Source: Pseudomonas thivervalensis
GTDB taxonomy: Bacteria; Pseudomonadota; Gammaproteobacteria; Pseudomonadales; Pseudomonadaceae
Reading direction: 5' to 3'
Assembly (NCBI RefSeq): GCF_001269655.1
Contig: NZ_LHVE01000001.1
Coordinates: 186,001-250,000, forward strand
DNA: 64,000 nucleotides
In this document: piece by piece, positions 43,066 to 52,739 of the stretch
Position numbering within the stretch: the first letter of the stretch is position 1
Layout of the letters: each line of letters begins with the position of its first letter
Notes under the pieces: model-generated
What the model was told of the DNA's origin: nothing
Seen by the model: only the letters and a program-made list of their open reading frames with translations
The model's database searches: none
Made by a program: the position numbers and the translations under genes

Positions 43066-45287
43066 CGCTTGAACAGTCCCTTGAGCGCATCTTTGAGTTC
43101 GGGGCTGACCTTGTCGCCGAGTTTCTCATCGATCTTGTCGCCAAGACGGTCGCCGGCCAATTTCGCCGCGACCTTGCCGAGCCCGTCGTTGTCCAGGCGG
43201 CAGGCTTTCGCCCCCAGCTCCAGTGGGCCGCGGCAGCGCAGTGGCCATTCGACGTCGACGTAGCGTTCGTTGACCTGGCAGGCCGGGTCGGGCATGTCGC
43301 TCTTGTCGCCTTCGACGATGACGCCGACGCGGTAATCCATGCCCAGCACCCGCAGGTCGATATCGCCGTTGCCGTTGACGCTCATGCCGGGGATGCGGAC
43401 TTTCAGGTCCGGGTTGTGGGCAACGCCATTGTTGAAGGTGAGATTGCCGTTGAGTTGCTGGAATGGCGTGTCCTTACCACGGGGTTCGCCACTTAGGGAC
43501 TTGCGATTGAGGGTAGCGATGCCTTTGCACAATTGCTGTTCGAGGTTGGCATTGAGCAGCACGCCATCGTTGATGACGAACCCGGCGTTGCCGTTGAGGC
43601 TGTCGATCAGGGCCTTCTGGCTATTGCCGCTGGCGGTGATTGCGCTGTTGAGCGTGACCAGGCCTTTGACCGGGGGATTCTTGCCCTGGCTTTCGATGAT
43701 CTTCTCGGCCGGGACCCGGTTGATACGGGTTTGCAGGCTCAACTGAGGCGTAGGCTGATGTACATCCAGGGTGCCTTTGGTTTCGAAGTTGCCGCTGTAC
43801 AGGTCGCCCCGCAGGTTCTCCAGGGTCAGCAGGCCACCCAGGCCGGTGGCCTTGAGCGCGGCGTTCTGGATCGGCAGTTTGTCGAGGGTCAGTTGCCCGA
43901 AGGTCAGGTCGGCATCGAGGTCCAACTTGCTCAGACGTTCCACCGGAAACAGTCGATCGTTACTCCAGGCACCCTGGGTCGGGGCGCTTGGCAGCGGTGT
44001 ACTGCCGGCACCGGCCATGGCGCTGGCTTCAGTGTCGCTGACTTCGGCCTCGCGAGCTGCCTTGGAGCTGTCGGCTTCGGCGGACTTTGGCGGCAGGTAG
44101 CGGTCGACGTTGAACGTGTCGGCCTTGAGCTGCACGCGCAGGGCCTGCTTGGCAAAGTCTTCCACGGCGATGCGACCGGTGAAGTTGCTGTCGTCGAGCT
44201 TCAGATTGATGTCGTTGAGTGCGACGCTGGTCGGCGTGCCGGCAATGCGGCTGGCCAGCTCGACCTTGCTCAGGCTGCCCTCCGCCATGGCCGGGAGTTT
44301 CTGGCCGACACTGTCGACGAATTTCGCCAGGTCGAACTGGGCGATCGATATCCCGCCATTCAATTGCGGGGTCTTGTCGAGGTCGTTGACCTTCAGCTCA
44401 CCGAGCGCGCGCAACTGGTTGAGCGACAGCTTGATGCCGGTCCATTCGGCGACGTTGGCCGCCTTGTCCAGGAACAGTTGCCCCTGGGCGGCGAAATTCA
44501 CGGTCTTGCCCTGCAACGGGTCGCCCGTGGCTTCGCCGGACAGTTTCAGGTCTTCGAACTTGTAGCGCTGCAGGGCGCGCTCGAAGCGCAGTTCGCCGGT
44601 CACTTCGGTGCGTACGCGCACGGCCGGCTGGTTGCTGGACAGGAAGGCGGTCAAGGTGACCGGGATGTTGGTGGAGTCGTGGACCGGGCCGGTGCTCAGT
44701 TGGATGCTCTCGGCGGTGTACAGCTTGCCAGTCTGCTCGTCGGTGTATTCGACCCGGGCGTTATTCACGGTCAGGCTGTCGATGTCCAGGCGGGTCGGCT
44801 GGGCGGGTTTTTCCGCCGGGGTGCTGGCCGGAGGGGCCGGTTGTTCGGCCGGTGCCGGGGTGTTCGCTGTCGTCGCGGAAGCTGGCGCCTTGCCGATGTC
44901 CTCCCAGTTGCCGTGACCGTTCTTGTCACGGTTGAGCCGCAGGTTCAGGCCCTCGACGCGCACATCGCTCATCTGCACTTCCCGGCGCAGCAGCGGGATC
45001 ACCCGGACCGAAAGGCCGAGCATCTGCAGGTCGGCGAAAGGTTGGGTTGGATTGGCCAAGGTCGCGACGCTGGCGTCGTGCAACTCCAGGCCCAGCCATG
45101 GGAACAGGCTCCAGCCGATATCGCCATTGAGGGTCAGCTCGATGTGGGCCTTGTCGCGGGCTATCTGGCGGATCTCTTCTTTGTAGTCGTTGGGATCGAA
45201 CAGGTGGGTCAGGGCAAAGCCCAGGGCCACAATGATCAGCAACAGCCCGAGAAGTACCAGACCCAGGATTTTGCCGAACGCTTTCAT
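43062..45287 (-). CDS. asmA: AsmA-family envelope protein
   Basis: This 741-residue protein has one N-terminal inner-membrane anchor (ILGLVLLGLLLIIVALGFAL) and a long periplasmic beta-rich body with the AsmA domains at both ends (DPNDYKEEIRQIARDKAHIEL at the start and a C-terminal NNGVAHNPDLKVRIPGMSVNGNGDIDL). AsmA-like proteins are thought to move or arrange phospholipids between membranes. A Pro/Ala-rich linker (TANTPAPAEQPAPPASTP) lies near residue 150. ATG 45287 has AAGGA upstream. Confidence 0.92.
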   Translation of the reverse strand: MKAFGKILGLVLLGLLLIIVALGFALTHLFDPNDYKEEIRQIARDKAHIELTLNGDIGWSLFPWLGLELHDASVATLANPTQPFADLQMLGLSVRVIPLLRREVQMSDVRVEGLNLRLNRDKNGHGNWEDIGKAPASATTANTPAPAEQPAPPASTPAEKPAQPTRLDIDSLTVNNARVEYTDEQTGKLYTAESIQLSTGPVHDSTNIPVTLTAFLSSNQPAVRVRTEVTGELRFERALQRYKFEDLKLSGEATGDPLQGKTVNFAAQGQLFLDKAANVAEWTGIKLSLNQLRALGELKVNDLDKTPQLNGGISIAQFDLAKFVDSVGQKLPAMAEGSLSKVELASRIAGTPTSVALNDINLKLDDSNFTGRIAVEDFAKQALRVQLKADTFNVDRYLPPKSAEADSSKAAREAEVSDTEASAMAGAGSTPLPSAPTQGAWSNDRLFPVERLSKLDLDADLTFGQLTLDKLPIQNAALKATGLGGLLTLENLRGDLYSGNFETKGTLDVHQPTPQLSLQTRINRVPAEKIIESQGKNPPVKGLVTLNSAITASGNSQKALIDSLNGNAGFVINDGVLLNANLEQQLCKGIATLNRKSLSGEPRGKDTPFQQLNGNLTFNNGVAHNPDLKVRIPGMSVNGNGDIDLRVLGMDYRVGVIVEGDKSDMPDPACQVNERYVDVEWPLRCRGPLELGAKACRLDNDGLGKVAAKLAGDRLGDKIDEKLGDKVSPELKDALKGLFKR

Positions 45288-45372
45288 GGGCGAATCCTTG
45301 TAGGTTGAGTTCAAAATTTAGCCGGGAGTATAACGCTGTGGATGGTGTGGTGCGTTGGGTGCCGCAAATCCA

Positions 45373-45463
45373 TGTGAGAGCGAGCTGGCTCGCGATAGCG
45401 GCGTGGCAGTCAATGAAAGTGCTGAATGTGCGACCGCCATCGCGAGCCCGCTCGCTCCCACCG
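45373..45463. repeat. Paired REP elements, diverged
   Basis: GAGCGAGCTGGCTCGCGATA and its partner GCGAGCCCGCTCGCTC face each other. Each differs by a base or two from the standard core, and both keep compensating pairs in the stem. Confidence 0.85.
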
Positions 45464-45469
45464 TAGTTA

Positions 45470-45871
45470 CTAATCCTGGATCGGCGCCGTCAGTCCCAAC
45501 TTGGCCGCCAGCGCCTGGGCTTGCAGGTGCCCGGCCGGTGCCACCAGGTGCAGCTCGGCACCGTTTAGCACAGCCATTCGCCGGGCTTCGCTCACCAGCC
45601 GCTCAGCCACGCCACGGCGGCGGGTAACGTTTCGTACGCACAGGTGAGACAAGCGCCAAGCGTTCTGGTGCCGTTGCAAGCGCGCAGCGCCGAGCAGGCG
45701 GTCGTTGAAACGGGCCGCGATCAACCAGCCGTCCTCAAGACCTTCCGCAATCAGTTGCGTGGCATCGCCAAAGGGTTTGAACAGCCAGGCCGGGGCATCC
45801 CGGTAGATTTTCTGCAAGTCCTGTTGGTCCTGGCAGTTGGCGTCAGAAATGAGCTCGACAACGATGGGCAT
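45470..45871 (-). CDS. PanZ-like acetyl-CoA-sensing GNAT protein
   Basis: The 133-residue GNAT-fold protein has the acetyl-CoA region LCVRNVTRRRGVAERLVSEA. Its overall pattern (WLFKPFGDATQLIAEGLEDGWLIAARFNDRLLGAARL) resembles PanZ/PanM, which binds PanD and controls its maturation and feedback by acetyl-CoA. No panD lies in the window, so this is by family resemblance only. Confidence 0.75.
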   Translation of the reverse strand: MPIVVELISDANCQDQQDLQKIYRDAPAWLFKPFGDATQLIAEGLEDGWLIAARFNDRLLGAARLQRHQNAWRLSHLCVRNVTRRRGVAERLVSEARRMAVLNGAELHLVAPAGHLQAQALAAKLGLTAPIQD

Positions 45872-46133
45872 GAAAATTCCTGAAAAAAATAAATCGTTAG
45901 CCCCCTATAGAAAGCGAGCAAGCGTGCGATAAGACAGATGGCACGAAAAAGGTGATATCACTTTGGTTTTTCTGCCGCGAGCAAATGGTAACCTTTGCCC
46001 GTTCGTCCGTCCTTCTGCGACTTGATGTCGCACACTATGGAGCTTCACCAGAAAATACAGCCATGCCTGCGTGCAATGAAGGCTGAGGGTGACGCGTGGC
46101 TGACGGACCATTCCAATAACTGGGGGATACACA

Positions 46134-47795
46134 ATGAGCACGAGCATCACGGCGGGCGGCATCGCCGACCAGCCAGCGTTCCTCTCCAAGGAACGTATCA
46201 TCGCCAAGCCGGGTTTCAACCGGTGGCTGGTTCCACCGGCCGCACTGGCCATTCACCTGTGCATCGGCATGGCCTATGGCTTCTCGGTGTTCTGGTTGCC
46301 ACTGTCCAAAGCCTTGGGTATCACCAAGCCTGTGGCCTGTGCACCGGATATGAGCTTCATCTCGCAAGTCTTTTCGTCCCAATGTGACTGGCCGATCTCG
46401 ATGCTCGGCTGGATCTACACCCTGTTCTTCATCTTCCTGGGTTGCTCGGCAGCCATCTGGGGCGGCTGGCTGGAACACGCCGGGCCACGCAAGGCCGGCG
46501 TTGTATCGGCCTTGTGCTGGTGCGGTGGCCTGCTGATTTCCGCGTTGGGTATCTATACCCACCAGATCTGGCTGATGTGGGTCGGTTCCGGGGTGATCGG
46601 TGGTATCGGCCTGGGCCTGGGCTACATATCCCCGGTGTCGACCCTGATCAAGTGGTTCCCGGACAAGCGTGGCATGGCGACCGGCATGGCGATCATGGGC
46701 TTCGGCGGTGGTGCGATGGTCGGTGCTCCACTGGCCGCTGCGCTGATGAACCATTTCGCTTCGCCGACGGGCGTGGGCGTCTGGCAGAGCTTCCTGGTCA
46801 TGGCCGCGATCTACTTCGTGTTCATGATCGGTGGCGCCTTGTCCTACCGCGTGCCGCCAACCGGCTGGAAGCCTGAAGGCTGGACCCCGGCACCGAAGAA
46901 AGCCGCGAACGCGATGATCACCCATCGCCACGTTCACGTGAACGTCGCCTGGAAGACCCCGCAGTTCCGTCTGGTGTGGCTGGTGCTGTGCCTGAACGTA
47001 TCCGCGGGTATCGGCATCCTCGGCATGGCTTCGCCACTGTTGCAGGAAGTGTTCGGCGGCAAGCTGCTGGGCAATGACCTGCCGTTCGGTCAGTTGGACG
47101 CCGTGCAACTGGGCCAGATCGCGGCCATCGCGGCCGGCTTCACCGGTCTGTTGAGCCTGTTCAACATCGGCGGCCGGTTCTTCTGGGCCTCCTTCTCGGA
47201 TTACCTGGGTCGCAAGAACACCTATTTCGTGTTCTTCGCCCTGGGCTTTGCCCTGTACGCGCTGATTCCGAACCTCGGTCACCTGGGCAGCGTCGCGCTG
47301 TTCGTGGCGGCGTTCTGCATCATCCTGTCGATGTACGGCGGCGGTTTCGCCACCGTGCCGGCCTACCTGGCGGACCTGTTCGGTACGCAAATGGTCGGTG
47401 CAATCCACGGTCGCCTGCTGACCGCCTGGGCTGCGGCAGGTGTGCTGGGTCCGGTACTGGTGAACTACCTGCGTGAATATCAACTGAGCATCGGCGTTGA
47501 ACGTGCCGCGGCCTATGACATCACCTTGTACATCCTCGCCGGCCTGCTGGTGCTGGGTTTCCTGTGCAACCTGATGGTCCGCCCGGTCGCTGACAAATAC
47601 TTCATGACCGACGCCGAACTGGCCGCCGAACAGGCGCTGGGCCATGACAAGGGTGCCGACAGCACCACTTCGCTGGAATGGAAAGCCGCACCGGGCACCA
47701 AGCCCCTGGCGATCGCCGCCTGGCTGGTGGTGGGCATTCCGTTGGCGTGGGGTGTGTGGGTGACCCTGCAGAAGACGGCGGTGTTGTTCCGCTAA
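46134..47795 (+). CDS. OFA-family MFS transporter (oxalate/formate antiporter-like)
   Basis: This 553-residue protein has 12 hydrophobic spans with the MFS loop motif (GGRFFWASFSDYLGRKNTYF) and an N-terminal ALAIHLCIGMAYGFSVFWLPLSKALG typical of the OxlT group. An extended extra loop with two Cys (VACAPDMSFISQVFSSQCDW) separates spans 1 and 2. Substrate: a monocarboxylate or dicarboxylate, not determined; this Pseudomonas version is longer than classical OxlT (about 420 residues). GGGGGAT lies before the ATG. Confidence 0.9.
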   Translation: MSTSITAGGIADQPAFLSKERIIAKPGFNRWLVPPAALAIHLCIGMAYGFSVFWLPLSKALGITKPVACAPDMSFISQVFSSQCDWPISMLGWIYTLFFIFLGCSAAIWGGWLEHAGPRKAGVVSALCWCGGLLISALGIYTHQIWLMWVGSGVIGGIGLGLGYISPVSTLIKWFPDKRGMATGMAIMGFGGGAMVGAPLAAALMNHFASPTGVGVWQSFLVMAAIYFVFMIGGALSYRVPPTGWKPEGWTPAPKKAANAMITHRHVHVNVAWKTPQFRLVWLVLCLNVSAGIGILGMASPLLQEVFGGKLLGNDLPFGQLDAVQLGQIAAIAAGFTGLLSLFNIGGRFFWASFSDYLGRKNTYFVFFALGFALYALIPNLGHLGSVALFVAAFCIILSMYGGGFATVPAYLADLFGTQMVGAIHGRLLTAWAAAGVLGPVLVNYLREYQLSIGVERAAAYDITLYILAGLLVLGFLCNLMVRPVADKYFMTDAELAAEQALGHDKGADSTTSLEWKAAPGTKPLAIAAWLVVGIPLAWGVWVTLQKTAVLFR

Positions 47796-47834
47796 GACTG
47801 TTGCCCTGGCCATCAAGGTAAGGGCAACGCTAAA

Positions 47835-47924
47835 TGTGGGAGCGAGCTTGCTCGCGATAGCGGTGGGTCAGCAGACACTCTGTCGGCTGACACGTCCTCA
47901 TCGCGAGCAAGCTCGCTCCCACAG
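47835..47924. repeat. Paired REP elements (REPIN)
   Basis: A standard doublet, GTGGGAGCGAGCTTGCTCGC and its inverse, 40 bases after the transporter stop and upstream of hisB. Confidence 0.93.
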
Positions 47925-48078
47925 TCGTTTTGGGTGATGGCACAGACTTGTATGCACATGTCTATCACCGACAGCCCGGGATTCAGCCCGTCAGTGATGT
48001 CACCTCTTTTGTTTCTGTTTGCCGCTCGCGCCCCTATAATGGCTGCCTTTTTCGCCCAATGATTTTGCGGAGCTGGTG

Positions 48079-48672
48079 ATGGCCGAACGTAAGGCGTCTG
48101 TCGAGCGCGACACTCTGGAAACCCAGATCAAAGCCTCGATCAACCTGGATGGCACCGGAAAGGCCCGGTTTGATATCGGTGTGCCTTTTCTTGAGCACAT
48201 GCTGGACCAGATCGCCCGTCACGGGCTGATCGACCTGGACATCGTCAGCAAGGGCGACCTGCATATCGACGACCACCACACGGTGGAAGACGTCGGTATC
48301 ACCCTGGGGCAGGCCTTCACCAAAGCCATCGGCGACAAGAAGGGCATCCGTCGCTACGGCCATGCCTACGTGCCGCTCGATGAAGCGCTGTCGCGGGTGG
48401 TCATCGACTTCTCCGGCCGCCCTGGCCTGCAGATGCATGTGCCGTACACCCGTGCCACCGTCGGCGGCTTCGACGTCGACCTGTTCCAGGAATTCTTCCA
48501 GGGCTTCGTCAACCACGCCAACGTGACCCTGCACATCGACAACCTGCGCGGGCACAACACCCACCACCAGATCGAAACCGTGTTCAAGGCTTTCGGCCGC
48601 GCGCTGCGCATGGCCGTCGAGCTCGATGACCGCATGGCCGGCCAGATGCCTTCCACCAAGGGCGTCCTGTAA
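48079..48672 (+). CDS. hisB: Imidazoleglycerol-phosphate dehydratase
   Basis: HisB catalyses the sixth step of histidine synthesis. The 197-residue monofunctional form has the metal-binding repeats [20 protein letters not shown] and [24 protein letters not shown] precedes ATG 48079; a GTG one codon earlier is less likely. First gene of the his cluster here, overlapping hisH by one base. Confidence 0.97.
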   Translation: MAERKASVERDTLETQIKASINLDGTGKARFDIGVPFLEHMLDQIARHGLIDLDIVSKGDLHIDDHHTVEDVGITLGQAFTKAIGDKKGIRRYGHAYVPLDEALSRVVIDFSGRPGLQMHVPYTRATVGGFDVDLFQEFFQGFVNHANVTLHIDNLRGHNTHHQIETVFKAFGRALRMAVELDDRMAGQMPSTKGVL

Positions 48673-49310
48673 TGCAGACGGTCGCGGTTATCGACTACGG
48701 CATGGGTAACCTGCACTCGGTGGCCAAGGCCCTCGAGCATGTGGGCGCCGGCAAGGTACTGATCACCAGCGATGCCGACGTGATTCGCGAAGCCGACCGG
48801 GTGGTATTCCCCGGCGTTGGTGCGATTCGCGATTGCATGGCCGAGATTCGGCGCCTGGGCTTCGACAAGCTGGTGCACGAAGTCAGCCAGGACCGGCCGT
48901 TCCTTGGCATCTGCGTGGGCATGCAAGCCTTGCTCGATCGCAGTGAAGAGAACGATGGCGTCGATTGCATTTCGCTGTTTCCCGGCCAAGTGAAGTTCTT
49001 TGGCAAGGGCCTGCATGAAGACGGCGAGCACTTGAAAGTCCCGCACATGGGCTGGAACGAAGTGAAGCAGACGGTGGATCACCCGCTGTGGCACAACATT
49101 CCGGACCTGGCGCGCTTCTACTTCGTGCACAGCTACTACATCGCCGCCGGCAATGCGCGGCAGGTGGTGGGCAGCGGTCACTATGGCGTCGATTTCGCCG
49201 CGGCCCTGGCCGATGGTTCGCGCTTCGCCGTGCAGTTCCACCCGGAGAAGAGCCATACCCATGGCTTGCAACTGTTGCAGAACTTCGCGGCATGGGACGG
49301 GCGCTGGTAA
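48672..49310 (+). CDS. hisH: Imidazole glycerol phosphate synthase, glutamine amidotransferase subunit
   Basis: HisH releases ammonia from glutamine and feeds it to HisF. The 212-residue class I amidotransferase has the nucleophile Cys in [12 protein letters not shown] and the His-Glu pair in VQFHPEKSH. It is tied by TAATG overlaps to hisB and to the DUF2164 gene. Confidence 0.97.
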   Translation: MQTVAVIDYGMGNLHSVAKALEHVGAGKVLITSDADVIREADRVVFPGVGAIRDCMAEIRRLGFDKLVHEVSQDRPFLGICVGMQALLDRSEENDGVDCISLFPGQVKFFGKGLHEDGEHLKVPHMGWNEVKQTVDHPLWHNIPDLARFYFVHSYYIAAGNARQVVGSGHYGVDFAAALADGSRFAVQFHPEKSHTHGLQLLQNFAAWDGRW

Positions 49311-49564
49311 TGGCCCGCAAGAAACCGCCGATCCTCACGCTCACGCCCGAGCAGGAGAGTGAAGCGAACCGCAAGATCCAGCGGTTCATGGAGGAGCGTT
49401 TCGAGCTGGACCTGGGTTCGTTCGAAGCGGCGGAAATTCTTGACCTGTTTACCCGCGAAATTGCTCCGCACTATTACAACAGGGCGATTTTCGATGTGCA
49501 GACGCACCTTAAAGAAAGGTTCGAAAGCATTGAAAGCGACTTGTGGGCGCTCGAGAAAAACTGA
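49310..49564 (+). CDS. DUF2164-family protein in the his operon
   Basis: This 84-residue helical acidic protein (LTPEQESEANRKIQRFMEERFELDLGSFEAAEILDLF, then APHYYNRAIFDVQTHLKERF) matches DUF2164. Its ATG overlaps the hisH stop by one base, and hisA follows after 42 bases. This gene order is usual in Pseudomonas; no biochemical role is known. Confidence 0.92.
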   Translation: MARKKPPILTLTPEQESEANRKIQRFMEERFELDLGSFEAAEILDLFTREIAPHYYNRAIFDVQTHLKERFESIESDLWALEKN

Positions 49565-49606
49565 TTTTCGAGCCAAGCTGAATATTCGTATTTGAAGGTT
49601 TGCCAG

Positions 49607-50344
49607 ATGCTGATTATCCCCGCTATCGATCTCAAGGACGGCGCTTGCGTACGTCTGCGTCAGGGCCGCATGGAAGACTCCACGGTGTTTTCCGATGACC
49701 CGGTGAGCATGGCCGCCAAGTGGGTGGAGGGCGGCTGCCGTCGCCTGCATCTGGTCGACCTGAACGGCGCCTTCGAAGGGCAGCCGGTCAATGGCGAAGT
49801 GGTCACGGCCATTGCCAAGCGCTACCCGAACCTGCCGATCCAGATCGGCGGTGGCATTCGTTCGCTGGAAACCATCGAGCACTACGTCAAGGCTGGCGTG
49901 AGCTACGTGATCATCGGTACCAAGGCGGTGAAAGACCCGACTTTCGTTGCCGAAGCCTGTCGCGCGTTCCCTGGAAAAATCATCGTCGGCCTGGATGCCA
50001 AAGACGGCTTCGTCGCCACCGATGGCTGGGCTGAAATCAGCACCGTGCAGGTCATCGATCTGGCCAAGCAGTTCGAAGCCGACGGCGTGTCCTCGATTGT
50101 TTATACCGACATCGCCAAAGACGGCATGATGCAGGGCTGCAACGTGCCATTCACCGCTGCACTGGCCGCTGCCACCAAGATCCCGGTGATCGCCTCCGGT
50201 GGCATCCATAATCTGGGTGATATCAAGTCGCTGCTCGACGCCAAGGCGCCGGGCATCATCGGCGCAATCACCGGCCGTGCGATCTACGAAGGCACCCTCG
50301 ATGTCGCTGAAGCGCAAGCTTTCTGCGATTCATACACAGGCTGA
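49607..50344 (+). CDS. hisA: Phosphoribosylformimino-5-aminoimidazole carboxamide ribotide isomerase
   Basis: HisA opens the ribose of ProFAR in histidine synthesis. The 245-residue TIM barrel begins [17 protein letters not shown] with the catalytic Asp8 and carries the second Asp in [12 protein letters not shown]. The phosphate sites GGGIRS and ASGGI are intact. An ATG 5 codons upstream is out of keeping with the family start. Confidence 0.97.
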   Translation: MLIIPAIDLKDGACVRLRQGRMEDSTVFSDDPVSMAAKWVEGGCRRLHLVDLNGAFEGQPVNGEVVTAIAKRYPNLPIQIGGGIRSLETIEHYVKAGVSYVIIGTKAVKDPTFVAEACRAFPGKIIVGLDAKDGFVATDGWAEISTVQVIDLAKQFEADGVSSIVYTDIAKDGMMQGCNVPFTAALAAATKIPVIASGGIHNLGDIKSLLDAKAPGIIGAITGRAIYEGTLDVAEAQAFCDSYTG

Positions 50345-50353
50345 GGACTGACC

Positions 50354-51124
50354 ATGGCGCTGGCCAAACGCATCATCCCTTGCCTGGACGTGGACAATGG
50401 CCGCGTGGTCAAGGGCGTCAAGTTCGAGAACATCCGTGATGCCGGCGACCCGGTGGAAATCGCCCGTCGCTACGACGAGCAGGGTGCGGACGAGATTACC
50501 TTCCTCGACATCACGGCCAGCGTCGATGGCCGCGATACCACGCTGCACACCGTCGAGCGCATGGCCAGCCAGGTGTTCATCCCGCTGACCGTGGGCGGCG
50601 GCGTGCGCACCGTGCAGGACATCCGCAACCTGCTCAATGCCGGGGCGGACAAGGTGTCGATCAACACTGCGGCGGTGTTCAATCCGGAATTCGTCGGTGA
50701 AGCGGCCCAGCACTTCGGCTCGCAGTGCATCGTCGTGGCCATCGACGCGAAGAAGGTTTCCGGCCCGGGCGAAACCCCGCGCTGGGAAATCTTCACCCAC
50801 GGCGGACGCAAGCCTACGGGCCTGGATGCCGTCGAGTGGGCGAAGAAAATGGAAGGCCTGGGCGCTGGTGAAATCCTGCTGACCAGCATGGACCAGGACG
50901 GCATGAAAAACGGCTTCGATCTGGGTGTCACCCGCGCCATCAGCGATGCCCTGGGCATTCCGGTGATCGCGTCCGGCGGCGTGGGTAATTTGCAGCATCT
51001 GGCCGACGGCATCCTCGAAGGCCATGCCAGTGCGGTGCTGGCGGCGAGCATTTTCCACTTTGGCGAATACACCGTGCCGGAAGCCAAGGCCTACATGGCG
51101 CATCGTGGTATCTGCATTCGCTGA
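50354..51124 (+). CDS. hisF: Imidazole glycerol phosphate synthase, cyclase subunit
   Basis: HisF uses ammonia from HisH to form imidazole glycerol phosphate and AICAR. The 256-residue TIM barrel starts [21 protein letters not shown] with catalytic Asp near 12 and has the second Asp in [15 protein letters not shown]. It is 9 bases after hisA. Confidence 0.97.
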   Translation: MALAKRIIPCLDVDNGRVVKGVKFENIRDAGDPVEIARRYDEQGADEITFLDITASVDGRDTTLHTVERMASQVFIPLTVGGGVRTVQDIRNLLNAGADKVSINTAAVFNPEFVGEAAQHFGSQCIVVAIDAKKVSGPGETPRWEIFTHGGRKPTGLDAVEWAKKMEGLGAGEILLTSMDQDGMKNGFDLGVTRAISDALGIPVIASGGVGNLQHLADGILEGHASAVLAASIFHFGEYTVPEAKAYMAHRGICIR

Positions 51125-51187
51125 CCGCTGGACACCATGGCGGGCCCAAGGCACTCTTGGGCACACCATGGATTGCGGGTGCCCGAC

Positions 51188-51934
51188 ATGCTCAAACGCC
51201 TTGTTCTTGCCTTTGCCGGTGCCACGTTACTGTTCGCCGGCACCGTCCGTGCCGCTGATACATCGCTGGTGCTGCTGACGGAAAACTTCCCCCCGTACAA
51301 CATGGCCAAGAACGGCAAGAACTTCGCCCAGGACGAAAACATCCAAGGCATTGCCGTGGACATCGTCCGCGAAATGTTCAAGCGCGCCGATATCTCCTAC
51401 AGCTTGACGCTGCGTTTCCCCTGGGAGCGGATCTACAAACTCGCCTTGGAAAATCCCGGCTACGGTGTGTTCGTCATGGCGCGGTTGCCGGAGCGTGAAA
51501 AGTTGTTCAAATGGGTCGGCCCCATCGGTCCGGACGACTGGATCATGCTCGCCAAGGCCGACAGCAAGATCGCCCTCGACTCGTTGGAGCAGGCGCGCCA
51601 ATACAAGATCGGTGCCTACAAAGGCGACGCGATTGCCGAGACATTGGCCAAGCAGGGGCTGAAACCGATTGTCGTGCTGCGCGATCAGGACAACGCCAAA
51701 AAACTGGTCAACGGCCAGATCGATCTGTGGGCCACTGGCGACCCGGCCGGGCGGTACCTGGCGCGTCAGGACGGGGTGAACGATCTCAAGACCGTGCTGC
51801 GCTTCAACAGTGCCGAGCTTTACCTGGCCTTGAACAAGGACGTGCCTGACGACGTGGTTGTCCGACTGCAAAAAGCCCTGGATGAATTGCGCAAGGAAGG
51901 TGAAGTGGACGCGATCATGGCGCGGTATCTCTGA
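51188..51934 (+). CDS. Periplasmic solute-binding protein (amino-acid type)
   Basis: This 248-residue secreted protein has a signal peptide (LVLAFAGATLLFAGTVRAAD) and a cluster 3 binding fold (LTENFPPYNMAKNG, IQGIAVDIVREMFKRADISYSL). No permease genes are adjacent. In Pseudomonas such stand-alone binding proteins often follow hisF. A short GCCCAAG/CTTGGGC stem at about 51145-51163 separates it from hisF. ATG 51188 gives the proper signal peptide. Confidence 0.88.
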   Translation: MLKRLVLAFAGATLLFAGTVRAADTSLVLLTENFPPYNMAKNGKNFAQDENIQGIAVDIVREMFKRADISYSLTLRFPWERIYKLALENPGYGVFVMARLPEREKLFKWVGPIGPDDWIMLAKADSKIALDSLEQARQYKIGAYKGDAIAETLAKQGLKPIVVLRDQDNAKKLVNGQIDLWATGDPAGRYLARQDGVNDLKTVLRFNSAELYLALNKDVPDDVVVRLQKALDELRKEGEVDAIMARYL

Positions 51935-51958
51935 GCGCTGCGCAGGACTGTGCCGCCG

Positions 51959-52738
51959 CTACCGATAAACCCCATCTTTCCCATGCCCGACCATCGCCCG
52001 ATTGCTGCGCAGGCTGATCATCGACTTGATGTCGATCCATTCGATGCCCTGTGCCTTGAGCTTGGGTAGCTCGCGTTCGAGCACGGCCAGGGTCTGCGGG
52101 TAGGGATGACCGATCATCACGGCCGAGCCTTGCCGGCGGGCCAGGTCGATGGCGGTCTGGAGTTGCTGGGCGATGGCGGCTTCGGTGCGCTCGTCGTCCA
52201 GGAACACATCCCGCGACACACTGGCGAGGCCGATCTTCTGCGCTTCGGCGGCGGCGACGGTCTGGGCGCTGGTGCGGCTGTCGACGAAAAACTTGTGGCG
52301 CTGCTGCAAGTTCGCCATCAGCCACGCCATGGCCTGGGGCTGGGCGGTCATGCGGCTGCCCATGTGGTTGTTGATCCCGCTGGTGTAGGGCACGGCGGCG
52401 AACGCGGCGTCCAGGCGTTTGCCCAATTCTTCGATGGGCAGTTCCGGATGCCAGGCGAACGGGCCGGTAGCGGGGTCCATGGGCATATGCAGCATGACCA
52501 GCTTGCCGGCGCGATGGGCCTCGCGGGCGACTTCAGCGGCGTGCGGGGTGTCAGGCATGATCGCGGCGGTGACCGGACCGGGAAGGGCCAGGACCCGGCG
52601 ATCCCGAGGCAGGTTTTGCCCCAGGTCGTCGATGATCAGGCTCAGGTACGCCTTGTGCGGCGAGGAGGGTGTGGCGGAGGCCGCGTCAACGGACCCCGCC
52701 AGCAGGCACAGCAGGACGAAGGTAAAGCGCAGGCCCAT
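51959..52738 (-). CDS. Divergent polysaccharide deacetylase family protein (YibQ-like)
   Basis: The 259-residue secreted protein has a signal peptide (FVLLCLLAGSVDAASA) and a NodB-like barrel with SLIIDDLGQN (metal Asp pair), MPMDP, INNHMGSRMTA and VMIGHPYPQT. Family activity is unproven. It directly follows ctpA (1 base apart) in a conserved gpmI-envC-ctpA-yibQ order linked with cell-envelope maintenance. Confidence 0.92.
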   Translation of the reverse strand: MGLRFTFVLLCLLAGSVDAASATPSSPHKAYLSLIIDDLGQNLPRDRRVLALPGPVTAAIMPDTPHAAEVAREAHRAGKLVMLHMPMDPATGPFAWHPELPIEELGKRLDAAFAAVPYTSGINNHMGSRMTAQPQAMAWLMANLQQRHKFFVDSRTSAQTVAAAEAQKIGLASVSRDVFLDDERTEAAIAQQLQTAIDLARRQGSAVMIGHPYPQTLAVLERELPKLKAQGIEWIDIKSMISLRSNRAMVGHGKDGVYR

Positions 52739-52739
52739 C

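Noticed and set aside
46035..47816. Reverse frame of 593 codons opposite the OFA transporter
   Set aside because: Composition is typical of antisense shadows and the forward 12-span protein explains the sequence.
51130..51175. Inverted GCCCAAG/CTTGGGC and ACCATGG repeats considered as a riboswitch
   Set aside because: Too short, with no conserved aptamer features; at most a weak terminator after hisF.
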